This document shows, piece after piece, positions 39,452 to 49,153 of a stretch of DNA of 64,000 bases. The notes under the pieces were generated by a model that saw nothing but the letters and a program-made list of their open reading frames with translations, was not told where the DNA came from and made no database searches. The stretch lies in contig JAQGJU010000133.1 in NCBI GenBank assembly GCA_028290465.1, positions 1 to 64,000 of the forward strand, in the 5' to 3' direction. Positions within the stretch are counted from its first letter, which is position 1. Each line of letters begins with the position of its first letter. The DNA comes from Xanthobacteraceae bacterium (GTDB taxonomy: Bacteria > Pseudomonadota > Alphaproteobacteria > Rhizobiales > Xanthobacteraceae). The position numbers and the translations under genes were made by a program.

Positions 39452-40420
39452 ATGAAGAAGTCCATGATGGTTTCGCTGATTGCAGTGGCCCCGCTGTTGT
39501 GCGGCGCGTCGCAGGCGAGCGCGCAGGCTTGGCCGACCCGGCCCGTTACGATGGTGGTGCCGTTCACCGCCGGCACCACATCAGATGTCGTGGCGCGGGC
39601 CCTCGTCGACCATCTGAGCAAGGCGGTCGGGAAACCTGTGGTGATCGACAACCGCGGCGGCGCCGGCGGAAATATCGGTGCCGCTGCCGTCGCCAAGGCG
39701 CAGCCGGATGGCTACACCATTCTGCTCGCGACGACCGGACCCGCGGCGACCAATAAGCTCATGTACAAGGACATGAGCTTCGATCCGCAGCGCGATTTTG
39801 CCAACATAATTCTCGTCGGCAAGGCTCCCGTTATTATCGTCGGCAAGCAGGGCGGCGCAAGTTCCCTCACGGAACTGATCGCCTCTGCCAAGGCCAATCC
39901 CGATAAGCTCACCGCTGGATTCCCCGGAAACGGTACGCTCGGCCATATCACCGGCAAGCTGCTGCAGGAACGCGGTCAGATCAAATTTGGCGAAAGCCAG
40001 TATCGAGGCAGCACCGCCATCATCACCGATCTGCTGGGCGGACACATCGACCTAGGCATGGATTCAATGGCCGCCTATGTGAGCAACGTGCAGGAAGGCA
40101 AGCTGCGCGGCCTTGCTATCGCCAGCGCCAAGCGCTTCGCCGGCCTGCCGAACGTGCCGACGGCTTCCGAAGCCGGGCTGCCGGGTTTCGAGGCCAGCGT
40201 CTAGTACGCGATGCTGGCGCCAACCGGGACCCCGCCGGAAGTGGTCTCCAAACTCAATGCTGCCACCAACGAGTTCTTGAAGACGCCTCAGGCCATCGAA
40301 ATGTTCGAAAAGCTCGGGATTGAAGTCGCCGGCGGCACGCCGGACGACCTCAAGACATTTACGGCCGCCGAGATCGCGAAGTGGTCTCCTATCATCAAGG
40401 GCGCCAACATTTCGTTCTGA
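39452..40420 (+). pseudogene. TctC/Bug receptor broken by TGG-to-TAG stop
   Basis: The frame from 39452 (GAGGAG is eight bases upstream) encodes a signal peptide ending SQASAQA, then WPTRPVTMVVPFTAGTTSDV and IDNRGGAGGNIG. At 40202-40204 the codon is TAG where the family has Trp (VWYAMLAP), and the same frame resumes at once with YAMLAPTGTPPEVVSKLNAA to a normal end at 40420. A single G-to-A change explains the defect. Translation restart or suppression seems unlikely, so the gene is probably inactive. Confidence 0.85.
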
Positions 40421-40503
40421 GACGCCACCTGGGAAACCGCGGCAAGCGGCGTAACGAAACGTTCACGTCGGTGGCCGCGGTACAGACTCCATGCAGCTCA
40501 ATA

Positions 40504-41337
40504 CTAGTCTTGCGACAGTTTCGACCCGGCGCGCGAACGGGGTTTCGGCGTGTCGATACCGGCCGCGTCGCGCCCATGCCCGAGCTTGCGGGATATCTGC
40601 TGGCCGCACGCCTTCAGGGCAGCGATGGTCTCGGCCTCGGGCCTCTCCGGAAGAAACTGGATTGATCCGACGACGGCAACAGCCGCGATGCAGGCATCGG
40701 TCCGATCGAAGATTGGTGCTGCAATTGCATTGATGCCGAGCATTGCCTGTTCGGGCGCGGCCGCGTAGCCGTGCTTGAGGATATGCGACAATTCGCTCTC
40801 GATGCTCTCGCGATCCGTGATGGTCTTGGCGGTCAGCGGCTGCGGAGACCCGGCCAGCACGCGTTCCTGCACCGGGCGAAGCGCGAAGGCGAGCAACACC
40901 CTACCCTGCGCGGAGGCGTGGAACGACAGTTCGCTACCGGGCCGCACGCCGATCCCTATCGAAGACGTGCCCGCGATGGTGGTAAGCACCAGCGCCCCGC
41001 GCGGCGTCATCTCCGACAGAACGACGGCATGGCCTAGTCGATCCCGCAACTCACGCATCGGCCCAGCCGCGGTTTGGACGAGATCGGTATCCGGGGCGAG
41101 ACGGGCGAGCAGACGGCTCTTGGCACCGAGCGCATAGCGGGTGGTAGCCGGATTCTGGGTGAGATAGCCGCGTTCGACCAGTGTGAGCAGATGCCGGTGC
41201 ACCGAACCCTTGGTGACGCGCACCCGCTCGGCGATTTGTGTCACGCCCAGTTCCTCGCCCGAGAACGCCACAGTTTCCAACACGTCGAGGGTAAGTTGAA
41301 CGGATCGCACTCCCGTGTCGGCAGAATTTTCAGCCAT
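40504..41337 (-). CDS. IclR-family transcriptional regulator
   Basis: The product is 277 residues. The N-terminal helix-turn-helix (VRSVQLTLDVLETVA, ELGVTQIAERVRVTKGSVHR, HLLTLVERGYL) is followed by the IclR effector domain (AVVLSEMTPRGALVLTTIAG, FHASAQGRVLLAF, AMLGINAIAAPIFD). It is divergent from the transporter operon beginning at 41582, with a 244-base gap, and most likely controls it in response to the imported acid or its breakdown product. Confidence 0.9.
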   Translation of the reverse strand: MAENSADTGVRSVQLTLDVLETVAFSGEELGVTQIAERVRVTKGSVHRHLLTLVERGYLTQNPATTRYALGAKSRLLARLAPDTDLVQTAAGPMRELRDRLGHAVVLSEMTPRGALVLTTIAGTSSIGIGVRPGSELSFHASAQGRVLLAFALRPVQERVLAGSPQPLTAKTITDRESIESELSHILKHGYAAAPEQAMLGINAIAAPIFDRTDACIAAVAVVGSIQFLPERPEAETIAALKACGQQISRKLGHGRDAAGIDTPKPRSRAGSKLSQD

Positions 41338-41581
41338 GTCTTCAACCTTTTGATGCGCGCCGCTCCGATCTGTTCGCGAGGGCGAAACAATGTATCAAAA
41401 ATTAAAGCCGGCGCAAAGACGCTCAGCGACCTGCCCCTTAAAATATCTCTTTAACAGGCCAATATTGACTCATGTTCGCCAGGGCGCTACGAAAATTTAT
41501 GAAACAGCGTTTTGGCATCGCGAACAGATCGCGCTAAGCTGGTGCGCGCAACGAAGCCCGCTCCTCGGGAGGGAGTACCCA

Positions 41582-42721
41582 ATGAAAACCGTCCGAGTTC
41601 TGTCCATTGCCACCTCCCTCGCCGCCGCCGCCGCGTTCACGACCGCTGCCCAGGCCCAGGAGGTCTACAAGATCGGTGTGTCCGCCGGATTGACCGGATA
41701 TGCGGCCGCGGTGGATCGCGCCTGGCGCGACGGGCTCGAAGTCGCAGTGGAATACGTGAATTCCAAGGGCGGCATCATGGGCCGCAAAGTTCAGCTGATC
41801 GTCGAAGACAACAAATCCGAACCGCAGGAAGCGGTGACGGTCTATCGGAAGATGATCGGTTCCGACAAGGTCGACATCTTCATCAGCGGCTGCGTTTCGG
41901 CGGGCAATTTCGCGGCGGCGCCTTTTGTGACGCGCGCGCAAATCCCGATGATGCTGTGCTCCATCCTGCCCCCGCAGCCCGATCAGGTGAAATGGGCGTT
42001 CAGCTTCCTCGCGCCACCGCGCTTTGAGGTCGAGACGCGTTACGCCTATCTCAAGGACAAGACCCAGATCCGCAAGGTCGGCGTGCTGCACGACCCGAGT
42101 CCTTATGCCAATCTGCAGAAGGATATCGCGGTGAAGAGCGCCGCAAATTTCGGCATCGAGGTTCCGGTCGTCGAGCAATACAAGACGGACGACGCGGACT
42201 TTAGCCCGCAGCTCAGCAAGATGAATGCCGCCGGCGCGAAGGCGGTCATGAAAATCGGTCTCGGCGGCTCGACACTGACGGTCGCCAAGAACATCAAGCA
42301 ATTGGGGCAGGACACGCTGCTGCTCGGCAGCGTCGACGACCTTGCCGTATTCAAGCCGGCCGGCGAGACCCTCGGCCCGCAATTCCTCTTCGTCGCCGCA
42401 CCGGCACAAATCTACGACGCCCTGCCGGACGGCGCGCTCAAGCAGGAGATCGGTCGTTTCCTGCCGCTCTGGCGCGCCAAGCAGGGTGACCGCGATCCGT
42501 TCTGGGCGGGGAAGGCTTGGGATGCCCTCATGGTCACGATCGCGGCCATCGAGAGGGCTAAGAGCTTTGAAGGCCCGAAAGTGCGTGACGCGGTCGAGAC
42601 AATTTCGGCGTTTCAAGGCACCGGCGGCGTCTATAATTTCTCGCCGACCGTTCACCAGGGCATCACCGAGAACCCCTTCTTCCTGGCCACGATGGTCGGC
42701 GGCAAGGTCCAGGTGAAATGA
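41582..42721 (+). CDS. ABC transporter substrate-binding protein (LivK-like)
   Basis: The product is 379 residues with a signal peptide ending TAAQAQ. YKIGVSAGLTGYAAAVDRAW, ITEN..., VNSKGGIMGRKVQLIVEDNK and PQEAVTVYRKMI are features of type I branched-chain-amino-acid-type (HAAT) binding proteins. GGAGGGAG lies seven bases before the ATG at 41582. It is the first gene of an operon with all four transporter subunits, and probably binds an aromatic or hydroxy acid, given the downstream aldolase and cupin. Confidence 0.9.
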   Translation: MKTVRVLSIATSLAAAAAFTTAAQAQEVYKIGVSAGLTGYAAAVDRAWRDGLEVAVEYVNSKGGIMGRKVQLIVEDNKSEPQEAVTVYRKMIGSDKVDIFISGCVSAGNFAAAPFVTRAQIPMMLCSILPPQPDQVKWAFSFLAPPRFEVETRYAYLKDKTQIRKVGVLHDPSPYANLQKDIAVKSAANFGIEVPVVEQYKTDDADFSPQLSKMNAAGAKAVMKIGLGGSTLTVAKNIKQLGQDTLLLGSVDDLAVFKPAGETLGPQFLFVAAPAQIYDALPDGALKQEIGRFLPLWRAKQGDRDPFWAGKAWDALMVTIAAIERAKSFEGPKVRDAVETISAFQGTGGVYNFSPTVHQGITENPFFLATMVGGKVQVK

Positions 42722-43449
42722 TGAGCGAGTCCAGATCTCGCGAGAAGATTCTGGAGATTCAAGCGCTCAGCGCACGCTACGGACAGATCGAGGCGCTGCA
42801 TTCCGTTGACCTCGATGTCGGCGAAGGCGAACTGGTCGCGGTGCTCGGGCCGAACGGAGCCGGCAAGTCGACGCTGCTGCGCTCGGTGATGGGCCTGACA
42901 AGCTCCACCGGCACCGTCCGCTTTCGCGACAAGATCCTGCCGCGGCGCGACACATCGGCCATTGCCCGGTCCGGAATCGTGCTCGTGCCAGAAGGCCGCG
43001 GCATCTTCGGGCCGATGACGGTCCAGGAGAATCTGCAACTCGGTGCCTACCTCATCGGCGGCCGCGGCGCCGACTTCGAGCGGCGGCGGGAAAAGGTGCT
43101 TGCGCTGTTTCCGCGCCTCAAGGAACGGCTTACCCAGACGGCCGGCTCCATGTCCGGTGGCGAACAACAGATGCTCGCGGTCGGACGGGCGCTGATGTCG
43201 GAACCTCGCCTGTTACTGCTCGACGAGCCGTCGCTCGGTCTTGCCCCAAAAGTGACGGCGGAGATTCTGGAGACATTGGGTCGGCTCAACCGCGATGGGC
43301 TTCCGATCTTGCTGGTGGAGCAAAAAGCGCCGCTGGCCTTAAAGCTTGCGAACCGAGCCTATGTCGTTTCCAACGGCCGCATTTCGGCACAAATCGATCC
43401 CCGAGAGATCAAATCCCATGCCGACCTTGCCCACCACTATTTCAACTAA
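42718..43449 (+). CDS. HAAT ABC transporter ATP-binding protein (LivF-like)
   Basis: The product is 243 residues. Walker A is GPNGAGKST, the signature is MSGGEQQML, and Walker B is LLLLDEPSLGLAP. It overlaps the substrate-binding gene by four bases (ATGA), so the two are translationally coupled. It pairs with the LivG-like ATPase encoded at 44419. Confidence 0.93.
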   Translation: MMSESRSREKILEIQALSARYGQIEALHSVDLDVGEGELVAVLGPNGAGKSTLLRSVMGLTSSTGTVRFRDKILPRRDTSAIARSGIVLVPEGRGIFGPMTVQENLQLGAYLIGGRGADFERRREKVLALFPRLKERLTQTAGSMSGGEQQMLAVGRALMSEPRLLLLDEPSLGLAPKVTAEILETLGRLNRDGLPILLVEQKAPLALKLANRAYVVSNGRISAQIDPREIKSHADLAHHYFN

Positions 43450-44422
43450 CGCCGGCTTGCTTCTGCGATACCTGCCTGCCGTGCTCGCCGTTGGCCTGAT
43501 TGCCTATGCGATCGTGGCCGGAGGTCATTTTGTCACGCTGGCCGGGTTCGCGCTGATCTATGCGGTGTTCGTAACCGGGCTGAACATTTTCATGGGCTAC
43601 GCGGGCCAGGCATCGTTCGGCCAGAACGCGTTTGCGGCCATCGGCGGTTACGCCTCCGCGGTCCTGACCGCGACGTATGGCTGGCCGCCGATCCCGGCGC
43701 TGATTGTCGGCGCTGCCGGTGCAGCGCTTTGCGCCGTGGTGATCGGTTATCCAACATTGCGCCTTCGCGGCCACTATCTGGCGATGGCGACTTTGGCGAT
43801 CGGCCTGATCGTCTACGAAGTCACGGTGCAGTGGCAGTCGGTCACGCAGGGGTATATGGGCATTTCGGGTATTCCGCCGCTCGGTATCGGCAGTTGGGAA
43901 GTGACGTCCGACCGCGCCCAATTGATCATGCTGAGCATCGTCGTCACGCTTTGCATGGCCAGCGCTTGGCTGATCCGGAATTCCCGCTTCGGCCGGGCGA
44001 TAGTCGCGTTGTCGGGAAGCGAGGATGCCGCGCGGGCGCTTGGCGTTGACGTGGCGCGCTACAAGCTTGCGGCCTTCGTCGTCTCCGCGGTCTACGCCTC
44101 GCTCGCCGGCTCGCTGTTCGTGCATATCGTTGGGTTTGTCAGCCCGGAGGTGTTCGGCATGCACATGGTCATCCTTGGCTTCACCATGCTCTATGTCGGC
44201 GGCATCGGCACGATCACGGGTCCCCTGGTCGGCGCGATCGTGATCAATCTGCTGCCGGAAACGTTCCGTGGCCTGAAGGATTATCAGGATCTCGTCTACG
44301 GCGCGGCCTTGATCTTGTTGCTGATCTACGCGCCCGGCGGACTTGCCTCGCTGGGCAACGCTCTGAAGCGGCGACCCAGCACGCCGATCCCCGCAACCGC
44401 GCCCAAGGGAGCAAGGCCGTGA
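43418..44422 (+). CDS. HAAT ABC transporter permease (LivM-like)
   Basis: The product is 334 residues with about nine hydrophobic segments. FMGYAGQASFGQNAFAAIGG and IVALSGSEDAARALGVDVAR, then FTMLYVGGIGTITGPLVGA are the LivM-type hallmarks. The ATG at 43418 overlaps the preceding ATPase gene by 32 bases, typical for these operons. Confidence 0.92.
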   Translation: MPTLPTTISTNAGLLLRYLPAVLAVGLIAYAIVAGGHFVTLAGFALIYAVFVTGLNIFMGYAGQASFGQNAFAAIGGYASAVLTATYGWPPIPALIVGAAGAALCAVVIGYPTLRLRGHYLAMATLAIGLIVYEVTVQWQSVTQGYMGISGIPPLGIGSWEVTSDRAQLIMLSIVVTLCMASAWLIRNSRFGRAIVALSGSEDAARALGVDVARYKLAAFVVSAVYASLAGSLFVHIVGFVSPEVFGMHMVILGFTMLYVGGIGTITGPLVGAIVINLLPETFRGLKDYQDLVYGAALILLLIYAPGGLASLGNALKRRPSTPIPATAPKGARP

Positions 44423-45192
44423 ACCGCTTGGGCGTTCATGCACTGACGCGCCGGTTCGGCGGCCTCGTCGCCAACGATTCCATCAGCTTCGACGTCCCGG
44501 TCGAAGGCATTTCCGCCGTCATCGGCCCGAACGGCGCCGGCAAGACCACGCTGTTCAGCATGATTTCCGGATTCCTGGAGCCGAGCGAAGGACGCGTCGT
44601 TTTCGAGGGCGAAGATGTGACCGGCGTCGCGCCCGAACGTATCGCAGCCCGTGGTCTTGTCCGCACCTTCCAGCTCGCGCAGTTGTTCCAGAACCTCACG
44701 GTGCTGGAGAACGTCAAGGTCGGGCGTCATATCCGAACGAAGGCCGGCCTGTGGGCGGCGCTCGCCCGTCCGGCATGGGCGCGGCGAGAGGAAGCCGAAA
44801 CCGAGCGACGCGCTCGCGAACTCATCGCATTCGTCGGGCTCGGAGACCAGGCAGACGCGCGTGCTGCCGCACTGCCCTATGGCCAGCAACGACTGCTTGA
44901 GATCGCCCGCGCGCTGGCTGCCGAGCCGAAACTGCTGCTGCTCGACGAGCCGGCCGCCGGCCTCAATCACGATGAGACCGAACGCCTGTCGGGCATCATC
45001 CGCCGCATCGCGGCGCAGGGCACCACCGTTCTGCTGATCGAGCATGACATGAAATTGGTTATGAACACCGCCGACCGGATCGTCGTTCTTAACTTCGGCC
45101 GTAAAATTGCTGAAGGCACTCCCACCGAGGTCCAAGGCAATCCCCAGGTGATCGAGGCATATCTCGGCGGAGTGGAGACGCCGCATGTTTGA
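44419..45192 (+). CDS. HAAT ABC transporter ATP-binding protein (LivG-like)
   Basis: The product is 257 residues from a GTG overlapping the permease stop. GPNGAGKTTLFSMISGF is Walker A, YGQQRLLEIARAL the signature (a QQR variant), LLLLDEPAAGLN Walker B, and LIEHDMKLVM the switch His. It is the second ATPase of the same importer. Confidence 0.93.
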   Translation: MNRLGVHALTRRFGGLVANDSISFDVPVEGISAVIGPNGAGKTTLFSMISGFLEPSEGRVVFEGEDVTGVAPERIAARGLVRTFQLAQLFQNLTVLENVKVGRHIRTKAGLWAALARPAWARREEAETERRARELIAFVGLGDQADARAAALPYGQQRLLEIARALAAEPKLLLLDEPAAGLNHDETERLSGIIRRIAAQGTTVLLIEHDMKLVMNTADRIVVLNFGRKIAEGTPTEVQGNPQVIEAYLGGVETPHV

Positions 45193-46063
45193 TCTCGCTT
45201 ATTTCAGCCAGACCCTTGTCAACGGACTTAGCGTTGGCTGCATCTACGGCCTGATCGGCATCGGCTTCTGCGTGATTTACAACGCAAGCGGCATCGTAAA
45301 TTTTGCGCAGGGCGCGTTCGTGATGCTCGGCGGCATGATCACCTACGTCCTGCTGACCACGCTGCATCTGCCGATGATCGTGGCGGGCTCGATCGCAATC
45401 ATCGTGGTCGCCCTGCTCGGCGTTCTGATCGAGCGGATTGTCGTGCGTCCGCTCTGGGACCGCAACGCCACCATGTTCGTGATGATCCTGGCGACTCTTG
45501 CGGTGCAGATCGTCATCGAACGCACCACGTTGATCCTGGTCGGCGACCAGCCGAAGAGCATCCCGGTATTCACCGATCTGCCGCCCATCCGGATCGGCGG
45601 CGTTTCCATCGGCTATCAGACCCTCTGGATCATCGGCGTTTCGCTCGTGCTGATTGCGCTGCTGGCGCTGTTCTTTCAAAAGACCCTGGTCGGGCGCGCG
45701 ATGCGGGCCTGCTCGATCAACCGCGAGGCCGCTGCGCTGCAGGGCATTCCGGTGTCGCGCATGCTGGCGCTGTCATTCGCACTCAGCGCGGCGCTCGGCG
45801 CGATTGCAGGCATATTGCTGACACCTACCCAGTTCACGGCCTTCAACGTCGGCACCCCGTTCGCGATCAGCGGTTTCATCGCCGCCATTGTGGGCGGCTT
45901 CGGACGCCCGTTCGGGGCCTTCCTGGGCGGCATTGCGCTGGGACTGGCGCAGGCCCTCGCGGTGTTCGGTCTCGGGTCGGGCCTGAAGAATGTGGCGGCG
46001 TTGTCGGTGCTGCTGATCTTCTTGTTCCTGCGGCCGTCGGGCATTCTCGGCGCAGCCAAATGA
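45185..46063 (+). CDS. HAAT ABC transporter permease (LivH-like)
   Basis: The product is 292 residues with about eight hydrophobic helices. VNGLSVGCIYGLIGIGFCVI and ASGIVNFAQGAFVMLGGM open the protein as in LivH, and GFIAAIVGGFGRPFGAFLGG closes it. It overlaps the LivG-like gene by 8 bases. Gene order SBP-F-M-G-H differs from the common K-H-M-G-F order. Confidence 0.92.
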   Translation: MFDLAYFSQTLVNGLSVGCIYGLIGIGFCVIYNASGIVNFAQGAFVMLGGMITYVLLTTLHLPMIVAGSIAIIVVALLGVLIERIVVRPLWDRNATMFVMILATLAVQIVIERTTLILVGDQPKSIPVFTDLPPIRIGGVSIGYQTLWIIGVSLVLIALLALFFQKTLVGRAMRACSINREAAALQGIPVSRMLALSFALSAALGAIAGILLTPTQFTAFNVGTPFAISGFIAAIVGGFGRPFGAFLGGIALGLAQALAVFGLGSGLKNVAALSVLLIFLFLRPSGILGAAK

Positions 46064-46073
46064 GAGCTGACAG

Positions 46074-46847
46074 ATGAACCGTGACGATCCGGCCGCGTTC
46101 CGCAAGAGACTTGCCGCCGGTGACCGGCTGAGCGGCACGTTTATCAAGACGCCGACCGGGCACGCGATCGAGATTTTCGGCGACCTGGCCTACGACTTTG
46201 TCGTCATTGATGAAGAGCATGCACCGTTCGGTCGCGAAGCGATTGATCATGCCCTGGTCTCGGCTCGGGCGGCACGGATTTCCGCCCTGGTGCGAGTCGC
46301 GTCCGCGGCGCCATCAAATCTCCTGTCGGTGCTCGATGGCGGAGCCGTCGGAGTCCTGGTGCCGCATGTCGCCAGCCCCGAGAGGGCCCGCGAGATCGTG
46401 GCAAGTTGCCGATACCGCGGCGGCAAGCGTGGCTTTTCCAATTCGCCGCGCGCCGGGCGCTACGGCGGGCTGTCGCTCGGCGAGCATGTCGCACATGGCG
46501 ATGCGGTCACCACCATCGTGGCCCAGATCGAAGATCCGGAAGCGCTCGATTGCATTGACAAGATTGTACGCACCGATGGCGTCGACGCCCTGTTCATCGG
46601 GCGTGGCGATCTGGCGGTGTCAATGGGCGCCAAGGCGCCCGACGCGCCCGAGGTGCGGGCTGCCGCGGAGTACGTGTGCGCTGCCGCGCGGGCGGCCGGA
46701 AAGCCCGTGATGGTGTTCGTTGGCAATGCGGACGACGCACGGGCCATGCGGGCCATCGGCGCCAGCGCGTTCATCTTCTCGTCGGATCAGGGATTGATGC
46801 GGCAGGCGGCGGTGCGAACGCTGGCGGAGTTTCAAAGCCTGGATTGA
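46074..46847 (+). CDS. HpcH/HpaI aldolase-family protein
   Basis: The product is 257 residues of the class II pyruvate-dependent aldolase/citrate lyase family. GTFIKTPTGHAIEIFGDLAY, DFVVIDEEHAPF (a metal-ligand Glu) and GVLVPHVASPERAREIV are typical, and ALFIGRGDLAVSMG holds the second ligand region. It probably cleaves or forms a 2-keto acid produced from the imported compound. It is 10 bases downstream of the transporter operon and co-transcribed. Confidence 0.88.
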   Translation: MNRDDPAAFRKRLAAGDRLSGTFIKTPTGHAIEIFGDLAYDFVVIDEEHAPFGREAIDHALVSARAARISALVRVASAAPSNLLSVLDGGAVGVLVPHVASPERAREIVASCRYRGGKRGFSNSPRAGRYGGLSLGEHVAHGDAVTTIVAQIEDPEALDCIDKIVRTDGVDALFIGRGDLAVSMGAKAPDAPEVRAAAEYVCAAARAAGKPVMVFVGNADDARAMRAIGASAFIFSSDQGLMRQAAVRTLAEFQSLD

Positions 46848-46884
46848 TCGCATCTGCGCGCTAGGCCATATCGGAGGACAAATC

Positions 46885-47745
46885 ATGAGAGAAGCGATGC
46901 GCAAGGCAACCCACGCTAGGCACTACGCCGAACCGCCACAAATGGTGGGTCCGGACGGGTCGCGGCACTGGATCACGCGGGCGGCGAATTTTGTCGTCAC
47001 CGTAACCGACGCGGCGCCGGACGCGGTGCTCGAACGGGCGCAAAATCCGGACGAATATATGCTGCTGTTGCCGCCCGGAACCGAAGCGTCCATTGACGCG
47101 GGCGGCGAACATCTCCACGCCAACGGCAACAGCCTCACCATCGTGCCTCCGGGACACAGCCGGGTGTCGGTTTGTAAGCCCGGAAAAGTGGTACGCGTTT
47201 TCTCCAATCGAGCCGCGGATCTGGCCGCGGCGTCGGTAAATGCCGCGACTTATTCGGACGGCGCGCCGGAGATCGCCCCTATCGTTCCTTGGCCCGATCC
47301 GGCCCGTGGATTCCGTCTGCACCACTATCCGCTGGACAAGATCCCGAGCCCCGATCCGAGCCCGCTCAAGATGCGGGTGTTCCGCTCGACCAATCTGATG
47401 ATCAACATCTTTCTGCCTTGGTCGCAGCGGCGCGACGAGACCAAACTGAGCCCGCATTTCCACGACGATTTCGAGCAAATCTCGCTCGCACTGGAGGGCT
47501 CGTTTGTCCACCATCTGCGCTACCCATGGGGGGCGAACAAGACCAATTGGGTAGACGACGAACACGAACACTATGACAGCCCATCGGTGCTGGTGATCCC
47601 GGCCAACGTGCTTCACACAAGTCAAAACGTTGGCAGGGGCGCCGCTTGGCTGATCGACATTTTCGGCCCGCCGCGCTTCGACTTCTCGTCAAGGCCCGGC
47701 TTTGTCGTCAACGCGGCGGACTATCCGATGCCCGCGCGAGCGTGA
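46885..47745 (+). CDS. Two-domain cupin protein
   Basis: The product is 286 residues, GAGG is seven bases upstream. The first cupin-like half (~residues 25-120) lacks clear metal ligands. The second has LSPHFHDDFEQISLALEGSF with the HxH...E metal triad and a later His at VLHTSQN. Bicupins of this sort include dioxygenases and isomerases of aromatic or hydroxy acids. It is part of the transporter-aldolase transcript. Confidence 0.7.
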   Translation: MREAMRKATHARHYAEPPQMVGPDGSRHWITRAANFVVTVTDAAPDAVLERAQNPDEYMLLLPPGTEASIDAGGEHLHANGNSLTIVPPGHSRVSVCKPGKVVRVFSNRAADLAAASVNAATYSDGAPEIAPIVPWPDPARGFRLHHYPLDKIPSPDPSPLKMRVFRSTNLMINIFLPWSQRRDETKLSPHFHDDFEQISLALEGSFVHHLRYPWGANKTNWVDDEHEHYDSPSVLVIPANVLHTSQNVGRGAAWLIDIFGPPRFDFSSRPGFVVNAADYPMPARA

Positions 47746-47804
47746 GTTGGTTCGGACGACATGGCCGTATCCGCCGAATTCATGCTGCATGAAAAGGAAA
47801 AAAT

Positions 47805-48740
47805 ATGGCTCAAGCCAGCACAACCAACACGATTGAAGACCGCATCGACAGTCTGCTGAAAGGCGCCATCGATCCGCACGTCCACAGTGGACCCTCCATT
47901 GCGCCCCGCGGCGTCGATCATCTCGAATTGCTCCGCGAAGCGTCCGCCGCCGGCTTCGCCGCGGTCGTGACCAAGGATCATGACTATAGCGGCGTGATGA
48001 CGGCGGCGCTTATCGCCAAACACCATCCGGAACTGACCACGAAGATCTATTCCAGCATTGTTCTCAATAACGTCGTCGGCGGGTTCAATCCTTACGCAGT
48101 CGAACATACGGCCGCCATGGGCGGCAAGATCGTCTGGATGCCAACGCTGGCGGCCGAAAACCATCTGCGCTGGGAAAAGACTTCGAACTGGGTCCACCCC
48201 GCCTCGACCCAGAAAATGAGACCGGCCACCGGGATCCCGGTCCTCAACGCCGACAAGACTCTGCGCGACGACGTCAAGGAAGTGCTCGATGTCATCGCCA
48301 AAAACGACATGGTCTTGGCGAGCGGACATCTTCATGTCAGCGAGACGTGGTTGTTGTTCGAAGAAGCCAAACATCGTGGCGTGCGCCGCATGACGCTGAC
48401 ACACCCCGAGGACATTGTGGACGCCTCGCTGAATGACGTAAAGGGAATTGCAAGCATGGGTGCCTTCGTCGAGCATTCGCTTTGCATGTTCATCGAGGGT
48501 TCGAAATTCAAAACGTGTTCTAGCGAGGATTTGCGCCGGCAAATCGACGCGGCCGGCGTCAATCAGACGGTGCTGTGTTCGGATCTCGGTCAGACCGGGA
48601 CCATCAGCCCGCTTGAGGGCTTCCGCCGAGGTATCCGGCTCTGCATGGATTTGGGCTATGACGATGCGGAGATCCGGAAGATGGTCTCGTCGAATGCGGC
48701 CCGCATGCTTGAAATCGAAGCAGACGTGTCGCCCGCATGA
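47805..48740 (+). CDS. DUF6282 (amidohydrolase-like) protein
   Basis: The product is 311 residues. IDPHVHSGPSIAPRGVDHLE supplies an HxH metal motif, TKDHDYSG and SGHLHVSE further histidines, and LCSDLGQTGTISP an Asp near the C-terminus, fitting a TIM-barrel metal hydrolase related to amidohydrolases. The family is uncharacterised. It closes the transporter operon and probably opens a ring or hydrolyses an intermediate. Confidence 0.8.
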   Translation: MAQASTTNTIEDRIDSLLKGAIDPHVHSGPSIAPRGVDHLELLREASAAGFAAVVTKDHDYSGVMTAALIAKHHPELTTKIYSSIVLNNVVGGFNPYAVEHTAAMGGKIVWMPTLAAENHLRWEKTSNWVHPASTQKMRPATGIPVLNADKTLRDDVKEVLDVIAKNDMVLASGHLHVSETWLLFEEAKHRGVRRMTLTHPEDIVDASLNDVKGIASMGAFVEHSLCMFIEGSKFKTCSSEDLRRQIDAAGVNQTVLCSDLGQTGTISPLEGFRRGIRLCMDLGYDDAEIRKMVSSNAARMLEIEADVSPA

Positions 48741-48824
48741 GCCGCACGTTCAGAACATTGCGGAGCTGCGCAGTCAGTCCTCCACTCGCCCGCCAAAACC
48801 TACCGGGCTTGAGCAATGCAAATG

Positions 48825-49045
48825 CTACCGTTCGCGGAAGGCCCTCGCGATCTGTTCGCACAGCGGCTTCAAAAAATAGGACATAACGGTCCGCTGGTCA
48901 GTCTGGATGAAGACCTCGACGGGCATGCCCGGCGCCAGTTTGACGCTGCCCGGCTTTGCGGTTTCTTCTTGAGACATACTGACGCGCACCAGGTAATAGA
49001 TTGACGCGGTCTTGGCGTCCGGATTAATGCGGGGTTGAACATGTG
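48825..49045 (-). pseudogene. HlyD-family adaptor C-terminal fragment
   Basis: The last ~70 residues (INPDAKTASIYYLVRVSMSQ, LAPGMPVEVFIQTDQRTVM, SYFLKPLCEQIARAFRE) match the C-terminus of type I secretion membrane-fusion proteins. Upstream of them the frame shows no homology, so the gene is truncated. It lies at the island's right part, next to a DUF1998 remnant. Confidence 0.75.
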
Positions 49046-49153
49046 CACGAAGGATCTCTGACTCTAAGAGATTTTGCGCTTTAACTGATTTTTCCCAACG
49101 AACGTTTCTCTTTTTAGTGGCAACGACGTGAGCTCCCCGAAGCAGGTTGGGCC

